Below are positions 17,561 through 27,123 of a stretch of DNA of 64,000 nucleotides, piece after piece. Numbering within the stretch: position 1 is the first letter of the stretch; every line of letters starts with the position of its first letter. The position numbers and the translations under genes were made by a program. Below the pieces are notes generated by a model that saw only the letters and a program-made list of their open reading frames with translations, made no database searches and had not been told where the DNA came from. This stretch comes from an uncultured Prevotellaceae bacterium (GTDB lineage Bacteria > Bacteroidota > Bacteroidia > Bacteroidales > Bacteroidaceae), in assembly GCA_947304115.1 (NCBI GenBank), contig CAMZAE010000002.1, forward strand, positions 117,014 through 181,013, written 5' to 3'.

Positions 17561-20008
17561 ATGAATTATATGGAAGCAAACATCACAACAGCCAGCAACC
17601 GTCGTCGCAGAAATACAAGTGCCGAGGAAGCATTGTCATTGCGTGATATTTTTGACACATTTGTCGGTAACTGGATATGGTTTCTCATTTCCGTAATCAT
17701 TTGTTTGGCAGTTGCACGCCTATATCTCGCCACGAAGTCTAATGTCTATCAGCGACAGGCCGTAATGCTTGTCAAGGACGACAGTGGTCAGAGTGGTAGC
17801 CGCCGCTCCAACATAAGCACTGACGCATTGATGCAGCTCAACGGTGTGCTTGCCGGTTCGAGTGTCAAGAATGAGGTTTATATCCTGCATTCCTTCCAGC
17901 TTGCTCAGGAGGTGGCAAGGAATCTTCAGCTTGATATCATGTATAGCATGCGTCAAGGCCTGCGCGATGTGTCGCTTTATGACAATCGTCCTTTCACAGT
18001 AAACTTCATCACAGAGTTCAGCGTACCGGCAAGCTTCAAGTTTACCATTGACAGCCCAAATGGCGGCACCATATCAGATGCCACTTTTGGCAGCCCGATG
18101 GCAAAGTCTGATTTCACGGCAAAGGTGGAGTGGGGTAAGGCTGTCAAGACACCTTTCGGAGATTTTGTGATAACTCCCCACGAAGAACAACTTGAGGCTT
18201 TCGTAGGTAGTGTGATCAACGTGCAGCACATCAGCCAAGAAGCGGCTGCTATTATGTTGTTCAACAAGGTAACAAGCGGTGAGATAGACAAGGAAAGCAC
18301 TTTGGTTCGCATCACGTGCACCGATACCAACATACAGCGTGCCGATGATATCCTCAGTGGTTTGCTTGATGCCTACAAGCGCAGCATCATCGAGGACAAG
18401 AACCAGATTGCAAAGAGCACATCGGAATTCATTGAAGACCGTATAGCACTTATCCATCGTGAGTTGAGCGAAGTGGAGGGTAAAATGGCAGAGTTTAAGC
18501 AAAGCAGTGGCTTGGTAGATATCAAGGCCAGCAGCGAAGCTTATATTGCCCAAAGCAATACGGCACGCCAGCGTACTATACAGGCAGAAACGCAATACTC
18601 GATGATAGAGTATCTTGTGGATTACCTTACCCAGAATGTTACAGCAGGCAACCTCATCCCGACGATGGGAGGTATCAACGACACGGGTATAGCCTCACAG
18701 ATTAACAACTATAATCAGTTAATGTTGCAACGTAACCGTCTGGCAGAGAACACTTCCGAGAACAGCCCCACTATCGTTGACTACGACAAGAACCTTGAAC
18801 AGATGCGTACCGCTATCCTTGCTTCGCTCAAGGGCTATAGCTCAAGCTTGAAATTGCAAGTGGAAAAAGCAAAGAAGGAAGAAGCAGGGCTTATGGGAAG
18901 TTTGCAGGCAGTACCTCAGAAGGAGAAGAAGGTTATTGACATCGCACGTCAGCAGTCTATCAAGGAAACGCTATATACCTATCTGCTCAACAAGCGCGAG
19001 GAAACAGCTTTGCAGCTTGCCATTACAGAGGCAAACATCCGTGTCGTGGAACAACCCTTCGGCGGCAGGACACCTATTGCGCCTCGCAAAATGGTCATTA
19101 TGCTTATGGCCTTTATCATCGGTATTATCGTGCCATTCGTTTTCTTCCAGTTAAGGAAGTTCTTTGATACGACAGTTCATGGCCGTAAGGATATTGAGAA
19201 GTACACCACCATTCCTATTCTCGGTGAGGTTCCCCATAGTCAAGCTGCAATTAGCGACTCTGAACTGATTGTTGACGGCAAGAAAGACGACTCCATTGCA
19301 GAGGCATTCCGACTGATTCGCTTCAACATGCCGTTTGTTAATAAGGACGCGCGTGTCATCATGCTCACAAGTACCATGCCCGGCGAAGGCAAAACATTCA
19401 TCAGCGGCAACTTTGCAGCAACACTTGGGTTGACAGGCAAGAAAGTAATTCTTGTTGATGCTGATATCCGCAAGCGTACAAGAAGCCGACTTTCTGCCGT
19501 TGATACAAAATTAGGCCTTACCTCTTACCTCTCTGGCAATGTTGATGACTTAAAGAGTCTGATAGTAACAAAGAGCAAGGAATGCAACCTTGACATCCTG
19601 CCGGCAGGCATTGTGGCTCCCAATCCCACGGAATTGCTGATGAGCAGCCGATTGGAGCAGTGTATAGAGGAACTAAAGAAGCACTATGATTATATCGTCA
19701 TTGACAACGTACCTGCCCAGATTGTTGCTGATGCTGGTATTGTCAATCGCGTTGCAGACCTGACCATCTATGTCTTGCGCGAGACAAAGGTTGACCGTCG
19801 TTATCTGCCAGAACTTGAGCATCTGCATCAGGAAAAGAAATTCAACCATCTTTGCATCGTCATCAATGATAGTCGCAAGAGGAATAAGAAATATGGCTAC
19901 GGCTATGGCTACGGCTATGGTTACGGCTATGGCTACGGTTACGGCTATGGTAACAGCAAAAAGAAGAAGAGTTTGTCGGAAAAGCTCTTTGGAAAGCGTA
20001 AGAGATAA
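17561..20008 (+). CDS. Wzc-like polysaccharide co-polymerase / BY-tyrosine kinase
   Basis: Wzz domain, two TM; kinase Walker A STMPGEGKTFISGNFA, Walker A' VILVDADIRKR, Walker B YIVIDNVPA; Tyr-rich C-terminus. Confidence 0.93.
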   Translation: MNYMEANITTASNRRRRNTSAEEALSLRDIFDTFVGNWIWFLISVIICLAVARLYLATKSNVYQRQAVMLVKDDSGQSGSRRSNISTDALMQLNGVLAGSSVKNEVYILHSFQLAQEVARNLQLDIMYSMRQGLRDVSLYDNRPFTVNFITEFSVPASFKFTIDSPNGGTISDATFGSPMAKSDFTAKVEWGKAVKTPFGDFVITPHEEQLEAFVGSVINVQHISQEAAAIMLFNKVTSGEIDKESTLVRITCTDTNIQRADDILSGLLDAYKRSIIEDKNQIAKSTSEFIEDRIALIHRELSEVEGKMAEFKQSSGLVDIKASSEAYIAQSNTARQRTIQAETQYSMIEYLVDYLTQNVTAGNLIPTMGGINDTGIASQINNYNQLMLQRNRLAENTSENSPTIVDYDKNLEQMRTAILASLKGYSSSLKLQVEKAKKEEAGLMGSLQAVPQKEKKVIDIARQQSIKETLYTYLLNKREETALQLAITEANIRVVEQPFGGRTPIAPRKMVIMLMAFIIGIIVPFVFFQLRKFFDTTVHGRKDIEKYTTIPILGEVPHSQAAISDSELIVDGKKDDSIAEAFRLIRFNMPFVNKDARVIMLTSTMPGEGKTFISGNFAATLGLTGKKVILVDADIRKRTRSRLSAVDTKLGLTSYLSGNVDDLKSLIVTKSKECNLDILPAGIVAPNPTELLMSSRLEQCIEELKKHYDYIVIDNVPAQIVADAGIVNRVADLTIYVLRETKVDRRYLPELEHLHQEKKFNHLCIVINDSRKRNKKYGYGYGYGYGYGYGYGYGYGNSKKKKSLSEKLFGKRKR
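19892..19951 (+). repeat. Ten tandem Tyr-Gly codon pairs (6-bp unit) at Wzc C-terminus
   Basis: tatggctacggctatggc... translating to (YG)10 followed by NSKKKK. Confidence 0.95.
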
Positions 20009-20034
20009 CTAAAGAAATAATAATATAAAAAATG

Positions 20035-20077
20035 CGCGACACATAAAGCTATCAAACTTTATGTGTCGCGTTCTTTT
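20035..20077. terminator. Intrinsic terminator between convergent wzc-like and fasciclin genes
   Basis: CGCGACACATAAAG(8)CTTTATGTGTCGCG 14-bp perfect stem followed by T-rich tract. Confidence 0.88.
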
Positions 20078-20093
20078 TATATTAACGTTCCTG

Positions 20094-22223
20094 CTACCAG
20101 ATATCTTCAGGCGTCTCAGGATTGTCATAAACTTCCTTGGCGCAGTACTCCATATAGTCCATGTAGAAGAAACGAGTCGGGTCGTCCATTACCGTTTTGA
20201 ATCTTATGTAGTACGTTTCGTCCGGATCCATCGTTTCGCGAATGATGATACGGCGAATACATACGGTGGAGCCTCGCATGGTTGTAGAAGTACCTGGCGC
20301 TCCAGCACAATACTGGTTGCATCCTTTCATAAAACCATTGTTGCGCAAACGCTTGTCTATTTCCACATTATAATCTTCATCTTCCGTGTCTATTTCAAAA
20401 CCGATATCGTTTGATACATCTCCATTGGCAGTATGAAGCTTGTTATCCGCAGACTGGCGCAGGTCCATGGGAATGCCTTTTGCGGCCAGCTTTTCCTTGT
20501 TTTTGCCCCAATAGAATTGTACCATTCCACGTCTGTTACCACCGCTTTGGATGGCATACCTGAGTTCGTAAGTGCCGCGCTGGGGTACAGGTGGCAGGCG
20601 CATTATGCAGTCTGTGATGCCGCGAATAGTCATCTCGTCACCCTGCATATTCTGCCAACCATTACCTCGCCCGGTCCAGTAGAAGAATTGAGTGTCTTTT
20701 GAAATGTCCACGTCCTCCAGGTATTTGTATTCTTCGTCGGTTGGTATGTAAACGGCCTTGTGCGGTTCGTCTGTAATTTCGGAACAACGAATGTCGTTGT
20801 TCATAAACTCAGGCCACATGCTTGGCACACTCCAACGAATACGTTGCTTCTGTAGGTTGTTGCGTGTCTCTTGACTATAGTAAAGCAGTTTGTCGATAGG
20901 ATATATTATGCCATTGGTTATGTCGTTCTCTCCCTCCAGATTTGGCTCGCCAATGTGTATGCCTTCTTTATCTGGGTCGCATGAAATTTCGTGATAAGTG
21001 GCTAATGAGCCGCTGCGTTCATTTGCAAGGTTGGGGAAACGATTGAGATAGACACCATTACTTTCCTTACTCTCGAAAATCTTCAAAAGCCGGCGCTTGC
21101 CCATTGTCGTATAAAACTCCATGACAGCAATAGAGGGGATTTTCTTATTGATGTCGTATCCTTTTTCATTATAATGATATACAAGTTTGTCAGTGCTCAA
21201 TTTTTCAGGCAGCAAGTGGTAAGTGACAAATTGATAGAGCAAGTTGTCTTTTGCCTTGTAGTTGTTGTCGCGCTTGCATTCTGGATACACACCCTGGTTG
21301 TCAAGGTATGCCATCACATCCTCAATTGTGATGTCTTTGACATTTTTCCCTAAGGCCTGTGTCCAAAACTCATCGGTTTCAGCAAAGAAGGTAAAGCCGA
21401 AATATCGGTGTTCAGGTGTGTAGAACGTCTCATCGCTGTTTGTGTTTTTTTCTGGTATGTTTTTGGTCAAGATGAGGTATTCATAATCTTCGTCACGATA
21501 CGCCGTAAGCGTGTCTATCAGGCCGCAAGCGTCAATAAGTTTCGCGGCTACAACAAAATTGCTATTCTCATCATCTTTGTATTTCTTCAGTAACTGCCCC
21601 ATCGTGTTATTGCTTGGCGAGATAACATTATGCATAGCATGAATGATGCCGTTTATGCATAGTATGTTCCTGTTGTTATTGTCGATGACGCAATTGCTGA
21701 TAAGTATGCTGTCGGGTATCTCTGTATATTGAACGGATAACTTGCGGTCGTTCATATTAGAAAGAGGTATTTCAACAGTTTTAGATGTTGAATTTGGAGT
21801 TGGGAAGTTCCCTGTCTCATAGCAAGAAAAGTCATCGCCACTGTCTATGACGCTGTTAAAGACAATGACACGATAAATGGAGTCGCGTTTTTCCTTATCC
21901 GGGAAGGCCTCCCAGTTAGGTTCTGTAATAATCCCTTTCTCTACGAGTGAGGCAAGGTACTCTTGGATGGCATCGTTGGTTGGCGCAAACACTGTATAGT
22001 GTCCACGTGCGGATAGTAGCTGAAGGACATTGGTCTGGCTGATATCACTTACCATCATTTCCCCGAGCAAACGATAATACTCGCTGTACTGTTCGTGCTT
22101 TTCGAGATAACTTGCTATCGTTTCTTCTTTGAATACATAGCGAGCAGAGGTGTCAATGTCTTCTGTACATCCTGCCATCACTAACGCCACAAATGTAAAA
22201 ACGGACAAAAGATATTTCTTCAT
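20094..22223 (-). CDS. Fasciclin-domain lipoprotein
   Basis: Lipobox ALVMAGCTEDID; fasciclin motif LLSARGHYTVFAPTNDAIQEYLAS and IINGIIHAMHNVISPSN-like segment. Confidence 0.85.
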   Translation of the reverse strand: MKKYLLSVFTFVALVMAGCTEDIDTSARYVFKEETIASYLEKHEQYSEYYRLLGEMMVSDISQTNVLQLLSARGHYTVFAPTNDAIQEYLASLVEKGIITEPNWEAFPDKEKRDSIYRVIVFNSVIDSGDDFSCYETGNFPTPNSTSKTVEIPLSNMNDRKLSVQYTEIPDSILISNCVIDNNNRNILCINGIIHAMHNVISPSNNTMGQLLKKYKDDENSNFVVAAKLIDACGLIDTLTAYRDEDYEYLILTKNIPEKNTNSDETFYTPEHRYFGFTFFAETDEFWTQALGKNVKDITIEDVMAYLDNQGVYPECKRDNNYKAKDNLLYQFVTYHLLPEKLSTDKLVYHYNEKGYDINKKIPSIAVMEFYTTMGKRRLLKIFESKESNGVYLNRFPNLANERSGSLATYHEISCDPDKEGIHIGEPNLEGENDITNGIIYPIDKLLYYSQETRNNLQKQRIRWSVPSMWPEFMNNDIRCSEITDEPHKAVYIPTDEEYKYLEDVDISKDTQFFYWTGRGNGWQNMQGDEMTIRGITDCIMRLPPVPQRGTYELRYAIQSGGNRRGMVQFYWGKNKEKLAAKGIPMDLRQSADNKLHTANGDVSNDIGFEIDTEDEDYNVEIDKRLRNNGFMKGCNQYCAGAPGTSTTMRGSTVCIRRIIIRETMDPDETYYIRFKTVMDDPTRFFYMDYMEYCAKEVYDNPETPEDIW

Positions 22224-22359
22224 AATTGATGATATTGCGACAATTAATTCAATTATTTATAGTTTTCTTTGCACAAATTTACTTTTTTTTTCCTTTCCTT
22301 AATCACCTATGACTATCTTTTTGCCTTTTATAGAAGAAAAATTTATGTTTTTCTCATTA

Positions 22360-23874
22360 TTAGTGCAGAAGTCTGTTGCGTCCTGCGTCTATTCTAAGGA
22401 AAATAAAGAGAAGAATGGTAAACCCCCAGAGTGAAGAGCCGCCATAGCTGAAGAATGGCAGTGGAATACCTATGACAGGGGTGAGGCCAAGCACCATACC
22501 TACATTGATAAAGATGTGGAAGAAGAAGATACTAAGCACACAATATCCATATACTCTTCCGAAGGTATATGGTTGTCTTTCTGCAAGATGCAAAAGCCGC
22601 AGAATGAGCGAAAGGAAAAGCAGTAGCACTACGGCACAGCCGATGAAGCCTTCTTCTTCGCCTACTGTGCAGAAGATGAAGTCCGTATCCTGCTCAGGCA
22701 CATACTTGAGCTTTGTCTGTGTGCCATTGAGGAAGCCTTTGCCTTCAAGTCCGCCAGAGCCAATGGCTATCTTGGCCTGTATGACATTGTATCCTACTCC
22801 GCGTGGATCGTCCTTCAAACCTAACAGGACTTGGATTCGTGTCTGCTGGTGTGGTTCCAAGACTTTGTTCAGTACAAAGTCGGTGGAATAGTAGAAGGCC
22901 ATGCTCCCCAGCGTGAAAAGGGCTATGAGGCCGTAAGGAATGGAGCGGTCGCGCAACGAGAGATAGAGCAGATATAGTGCCAGTATTGCGCAGGCCAAGA
23001 CCATTACCCACACGGCATTGCAGGGATAGATGAAGCGGGCAAAGAGAATGGCGGCAATATCGACAATCGCCAATGACGCTATAAAACCTCTACTTAAGAG
23101 GGAGCCTTTCTTTCCCGCACTTGCTCCCTTGGGAGAGTTGGAGATGGCCTTGGTTAATCCAATTGTGAAGACTTGTATGAGGAGCATGGTGAGTGCGTGT
23201 CCCAGGCTCATCTCTTCTATTCCCCAAAGGGCGACATCGGCAAAACGAACCCCTACTACGAAATAAGTGACAACTGCAATGCCGGTAAAAAGCAAGGCTC
23301 CAGGCATCCCTTCGCGGTACAGCATCAGGAAGAGTGCGCTATAGACAAGTGCGCTGCCCGTTTCTTTTTGCAGGACTATCAATCCCATAGGAATTGCAAT
23401 CAATGCGACGCAGATGACAAGGTCGCGCCATTTCCTGACATCGAAGCCGTGGGTGCTTATTACCTTTGCCAAGCAGAGTGAAACGCCAAATTTTGCGAAT
23501 TCTGCAGGTTGTACGCTGAAGCTGCCCAGCTTAATCCACGACATGGAGCCTTTAATGTCGTGCGCGAAAAGCGGCGTGACAAAAAGCAAGACAAGGAAAC
23601 ATATATATATAATGTAAGAGAGCGACTCAATGAGTCGGTCGTCTGTCATAAGAATCAGGAAGGCGAGCAGCAGCGAACTGCCAATCCAGACAATCTGCAT
23701 GCCGCTTCGTGTGGAGAAAGCGAAGATGCTGGTTGCCTGATCATCAAAATCGTAACAGGCTCCGCACACGCTCATCCATCCCAGTGTCAGCAGCACCATG
23801 TAGATGAAGATAGTTAGCCAGTCGATAGAACCCCACAGCGACGGTGCCTTCTTGCCTTTTGTCTTAGTGCTCAT
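22360..23874 (-). CDS. rodA: Rod shape-determining protein RodA (FtsW/RodA/SpoVE)
   Basis: SEDS family multi-TM; SWIKLGSFSVQPAEFAK, TDFIFCTVGEEEGFIG, GIPLPFFSYGGSS. Confidence 0.93.
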   Translation of the reverse strand: MSTKTKGKKAPSLWGSIDWLTIFIYMVLLTLGWMSVCGACYDFDDQATSIFAFSTRSGMQIVWIGSSLLLAFLILMTDDRLIESLSYIIYICFLVLLFVTPLFAHDIKGSMSWIKLGSFSVQPAEFAKFGVSLCLAKVISTHGFDVRKWRDLVICVALIAIPMGLIVLQKETGSALVYSALFLMLYREGMPGALLFTGIAVVTYFVVGVRFADVALWGIEEMSLGHALTMLLIQVFTIGLTKAISNSPKGASAGKKGSLLSRGFIASLAIVDIAAILFARFIYPCNAVWVMVLACAILALYLLYLSLRDRSIPYGLIALFTLGSMAFYYSTDFVLNKVLEPHQQTRIQVLLGLKDDPRGVGYNVIQAKIAIGSGGLEGKGFLNGTQTKLKYVPEQDTDFIFCTVGEEEGFIGCAVVLLLFLSLILRLLHLAERQPYTFGRVYGYCVLSIFFFHIFINVGMVLGLTPVIGIPLPFFSYGGSSLWGFTILLFIFLRIDAGRNRLLH

Positions 23875-23886
23875 AATCCTTAATCC

Positions 23887-25770
23887 CTAATCCTTACTCC
23901 CAGCCTCCACGAGGCTATACAGATGCTTGTTCTCAAAGTCAGCGGCGCGAGCTTTGCTTCCTATGGAAAGTTTGCCGTTGATGTACTGCTCCATCATAAG
24001 CGCACCGATAGGAACACCGTAGGTTGCTCCCCAGGTGCCGTTCTCCACATAGACGCAAATGGCTATCTTTGGGTTCTCGCGAGGTGCAAAGCCCATGAAT
24101 ACGCTGTGGTCTTGCCCGTGTGGATTTTGTGCTGTCCCCGTTTTCCCGCAAACTTCATAGAAGGATGTGTTTGCCAAGCGACATGTTCCGCCAAGCACTG
24201 CCTGACGCATTCCTGCAACAACTGTTTCGTAGTGTTTCTTTTGGACGCGAGTCAGGTGTTTCCGTGTGTATAGTGTGTCAAGGGGCATCCCCTGCACTTC
24301 TTTGACGACATGTGGAATGATGTACCAGCCTCTGTTGGCGATGGTAGCCCCGAGATTGGCAATCTGCAATGGTGTGAGGTTCACTTCTCCCTGTCCGATG
24401 CTGATGCTGATGACAGTCAGCCCGCTCCAATTCTCTCGGTAGGCTTTGTCGTAGTATGGTGCATTGGGAATCATGCCACGTTTCTCGCCGGGGAGGTCGA
24501 TGCCGAGTTTGTAGCCGAATCCCATGCTGACCATATAGTCCTTCCATGTGGTCATTGCATCTTGAACCGTCTGGTATTTCTTCCTGTTGCCGAACATATA
24601 ATAGAGTCCCCAACAGAAGTAGCCGTTGCAGGATGTCGCAATGGCGGGAATAAGAGGTAGCGGAGAACCATGTCCGTGACAGCCTACCTTGAGACCTTTG
24701 AAGTGAAAGCCGTGACTGCATGGATAGGCAGTTTGTGGTGTGATAATGCCTTCTTGCAGGAAAGTGAGGGCCTGACTTGTCTTGAAGGTTGAGCCAGGTG
24801 GGTATTGTCCCATAATGGCACGATTCAGGAGCGGTTTATGGGGATCTGCGGCAAGTGCCCTCTGGCTCTTCCCTCGCTGTCTGCCAACCATGATGCGAGG
24901 GTCGTAGGTGGGGCTGGATACCATGCACAGCACTTCTCCTGTGTTTGGCTCAATGGCGACGATGCTTCCGAGTTTGCCTTTCATCAGTCGCTCGCCAAGG
25001 GCTTGCAGGTCGATATCAATGCTCATTGTCAGGTTGCGTCCAGGGATAGGAGCTTCGTCGAACTTGCCGTTCTGATATCGTCCCTTGATTCGTCCCCGCG
25101 CGTCTCTCAGGAGAATCTCCATGCCCTTTTCTCCCCTCAATACCTGTTCATAGGAGCGTTCCACACCGAGTTTGCCGATGTAGTCGCCGCTTCGGTAATA
25201 GTGGTCGGCTTCGATGTCCTCGGGGCTGACTTCGCCGATGTCTCCGAGCAGATGGGCGGCGTTAGGGTAATTGTACTGCCGGATGCTTCTCTTCTGTATG
25301 TAGAAACCAGGAAACCGGAAGAGCTTTTCCTGAAAGCGGCTGAACTCCTCAATTGAGAGTTGGCTCATAAAGAGTTGCTGTGTATAGGAACTATAGCCGG
25401 GATTGCGTTTACGGTCCTTTATCTCTTCCATTCTGCGCATATACCATTCTGGTGTAATGCCGAGGCTTTCGCAGAGGTCGAGCGTGTCAACACCCTCCTG
25501 CTCCCTCATAATGACCATCACGTCGTAGGCAGGTTGGTTGTAAACGAGCAACTTGCCGTTGCGGTCGGAGATGGCCCCTCGTGCTGGATATTGTATGCGC
25601 TTGAGGAAGGCGTTGGAGTCTGCGCTTATCTTGAAGTCTTCGCTGAGCAATTGCAGGGTAAAGAGGCGGAGCAGATAGACAATGATGATAATCACTGCCG
25701 CACCGCCAATGATGTATTTGCGCTTCTCAAGTTCATAGTTGACTTTCGTCGAGCCTTGCTTCCCATCCAT
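23887..25770 (-). CDS. mrdA: Penicillin-binding protein 2
   Basis: PPGSTFKTSQALT (SxxK), SCNGYF (SxN), KTGTAQNPHGQDHSVFMGFAP; PBP dimer domain; next to rodA and mreD. Confidence 0.95.
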   Translation of the reverse strand: MDGKQGSTKVNYELEKRKYIIGGAAVIIIIVYLLRLFTLQLLSEDFKISADSNAFLKRIQYPARGAISDRNGKLLVYNQPAYDVMVIMREQEGVDTLDLCESLGITPEWYMRRMEEIKDRKRNPGYSSYTQQLFMSQLSIEEFSRFQEKLFRFPGFYIQKRSIRQYNYPNAAHLLGDIGEVSPEDIEADHYYRSGDYIGKLGVERSYEQVLRGEKGMEILLRDARGRIKGRYQNGKFDEAPIPGRNLTMSIDIDLQALGERLMKGKLGSIVAIEPNTGEVLCMVSSPTYDPRIMVGRQRGKSQRALAADPHKPLLNRAIMGQYPPGSTFKTSQALTFLQEGIITPQTAYPCSHGFHFKGLKVGCHGHGSPLPLIPAIATSCNGYFCWGLYYMFGNRKKYQTVQDAMTTWKDYMVSMGFGYKLGIDLPGEKRGMIPNAPYYDKAYRENWSGLTVISISIGQGEVNLTPLQIANLGATIANRGWYIIPHVVKEVQGMPLDTLYTRKHLTRVQKKHYETVVAGMRQAVLGGTCRLANTSFYEVCGKTGTAQNPHGQDHSVFMGFAPRENPKIAICVYVENGTWGATYGVPIGALMMEQYINGKLSIGSKARAADFENKHLYSLVEAGSKD

Positions 25771-25778
25771 AACGGCAC

Positions 25779-26285
25779 TTATTTTTTAGGGTTACGGATG
25801 TGTTCTATAATTATGATAATCAAAAGAGAAGCCGCATAACTCACTCCCATACTAATAGCGATGTCTGTGATATGGAAATAGGAGAAGCCTTCGAGTGCGA
25901 AATAAACAAGGTGATGAAGTAGCAGGAGTATTGCGATGAACTGGAGATAGTTCCAGCGTCCCATAGCAGAGAAGGAAGGGCGAAGTTCTTCTTCCGAGTC
26001 GCGGGGAGCCATCAGTTCTAATACAGGCGGCTGAAGAAACGCAATGAAAGTCAATGCTGCACTGCTGATACCAGGGGTGCCTGCGAAGATGTCTGCAACG
26101 ATGCCTACGCCAAATCCCCAAAGCATGGCCTCGGTTCGCAAGGTCCCCAAAGGCAGGGTAATGACGAAGAGCGGGCACAAAAGGGGCGCACCATAGCCCC
26201 ACGGGTGTACCTTGTCAAGAACGAGCACCTGTACCAGAAGCAGTAACATTGCCCATGCCAAACGCTTTAGTATTGGGATTATCAT
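25779..26285 (-). CDS. mreD: Rod shape-determining protein MreD
   Basis: Small multi-TM protein in mreC-mreD-mrdA order. Confidence 0.85.
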   Translation of the reverse strand: MIIPILKRLAWAMLLLLVQVLVLDKVHPWGYGAPLLCPLFVITLPLGTLRTEAMLWGFGVGIVADIFAGTPGISSAALTFIAFLQPPVLELMAPRDSEEELRPSFSAMGRWNYLQFIAILLLLHHLVYFALEGFSYFHITDIAISMGVSYAASLLIIIIIEHIRNPKK

Positions 26286-27121
26286 TGTTGTCGGAGTGAG
26301 TCGAGTTCTGCTTTGTCGTGATTGTTGATGACGTTGACGTGTCTGAGGTTGCTCAGGTCGGTGCTCAGGAGGATTTCAAGTTCGTAGGCGAGGCCGTCGC
26401 TGCTGTTCTTCACCTCTGCAACCTTTCCGAGGAAGATGCCTGCTGGAAAGACGTTGCTGAAGCCGCTGGTCTCTACGACATCGCCTTTCTTGATGTGGGC
26501 ATGGCGCGGCACGTCGTCCATAAAAGCTCTTAGGGGCTTGCCGCCTCTCCACTTCAAGTACCCGAAGTATTCTGTCCCCCTCAATCTGCAACTGATGCTG
26601 CTGTGGCTGTTGAGAATGGACATCACGAGTGCATAATGCGGTGTGACGGCACTGACGATGCCGACTACCCCTGTGCCGCTGACGACGCCCATTTCCGGAG
26701 CGATGCCATCCTTGCTGCCCACATTGATGACAATCATGTTGTCTCGCATCCTGACGCTGTTGTCGATGATTTGGGCGGGAATGAGAGAAAGGCAGCCCCC
26801 CTCTAACTCCCCCGAGGGGGAGGAATTGAAAGCCTCCCCTTGGGGAGGTATGGCGGGGGCCATGTGTCTCAATATATCGTTTTGCTGTTGCAGTACGATA
26901 TTTCTGCGGACGAGGGCGGCGTTCTCGGCAGGCATACGCAGGAACGAGAGCACCTCTGCTTCCCATTCATGCACCTGGGCGGCTATGGTGTTTGCTTGGG
27001 TAAACCAAATGCTGCCTTGATAATGGTTATATTGGAAAAGCAGGAATCCACTGAGCACTTCCAGAATGATGAAGAGTGCCCAGTGGACGTATGCTGTTAT
27101 GCGCTCGATGAAATCGTGCAC
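26282..27121 (-). CDS. mreC: Rod shape-determining protein MreC
   Basis: N-terminal TM; IDNSVRMRDNMIVINVGSKDGIAPEMGVVSGTGVVGIVSAVTPHYALVMSILN. Confidence 0.93.
   Translation of the reverse strand: MHDFIERITAYVHWALFIILEVLSGFLLFQYNHYQGSIWFTQANTIAAQVHEWEAEVLSFLRMPAENAALVRRNIVLQQQNDILRHMAPAIPPQGEAFNSSPSGELEGGCLSLIPAQIIDNSVRMRDNMIVINVGSKDGIAPEMGVVSGTGVVGIVSAVTPHYALVMSILNSHSSISCRLRGTEYFGYLKWRGGKPLRAFMDDVPRHAHIKKGDVVETSGFSNVFPAGIFLGKVAEVKNSSDGLAYELEILLSTDLSNLRHVNVINNHDKAELDSLRQQ
26793..26858. repeat. Palindromic element inside mreC
   Basis: CCCCCCTCTAACTCCCCCGAGGGGGAGGAATTGAAAGCCTCCCCTTGGGGAGGTATGGCGGGG; encodes AIPPQGEAFNSSPSGELEGGC. Confidence 0.8.
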
Positions 27122-27123
27122 GA

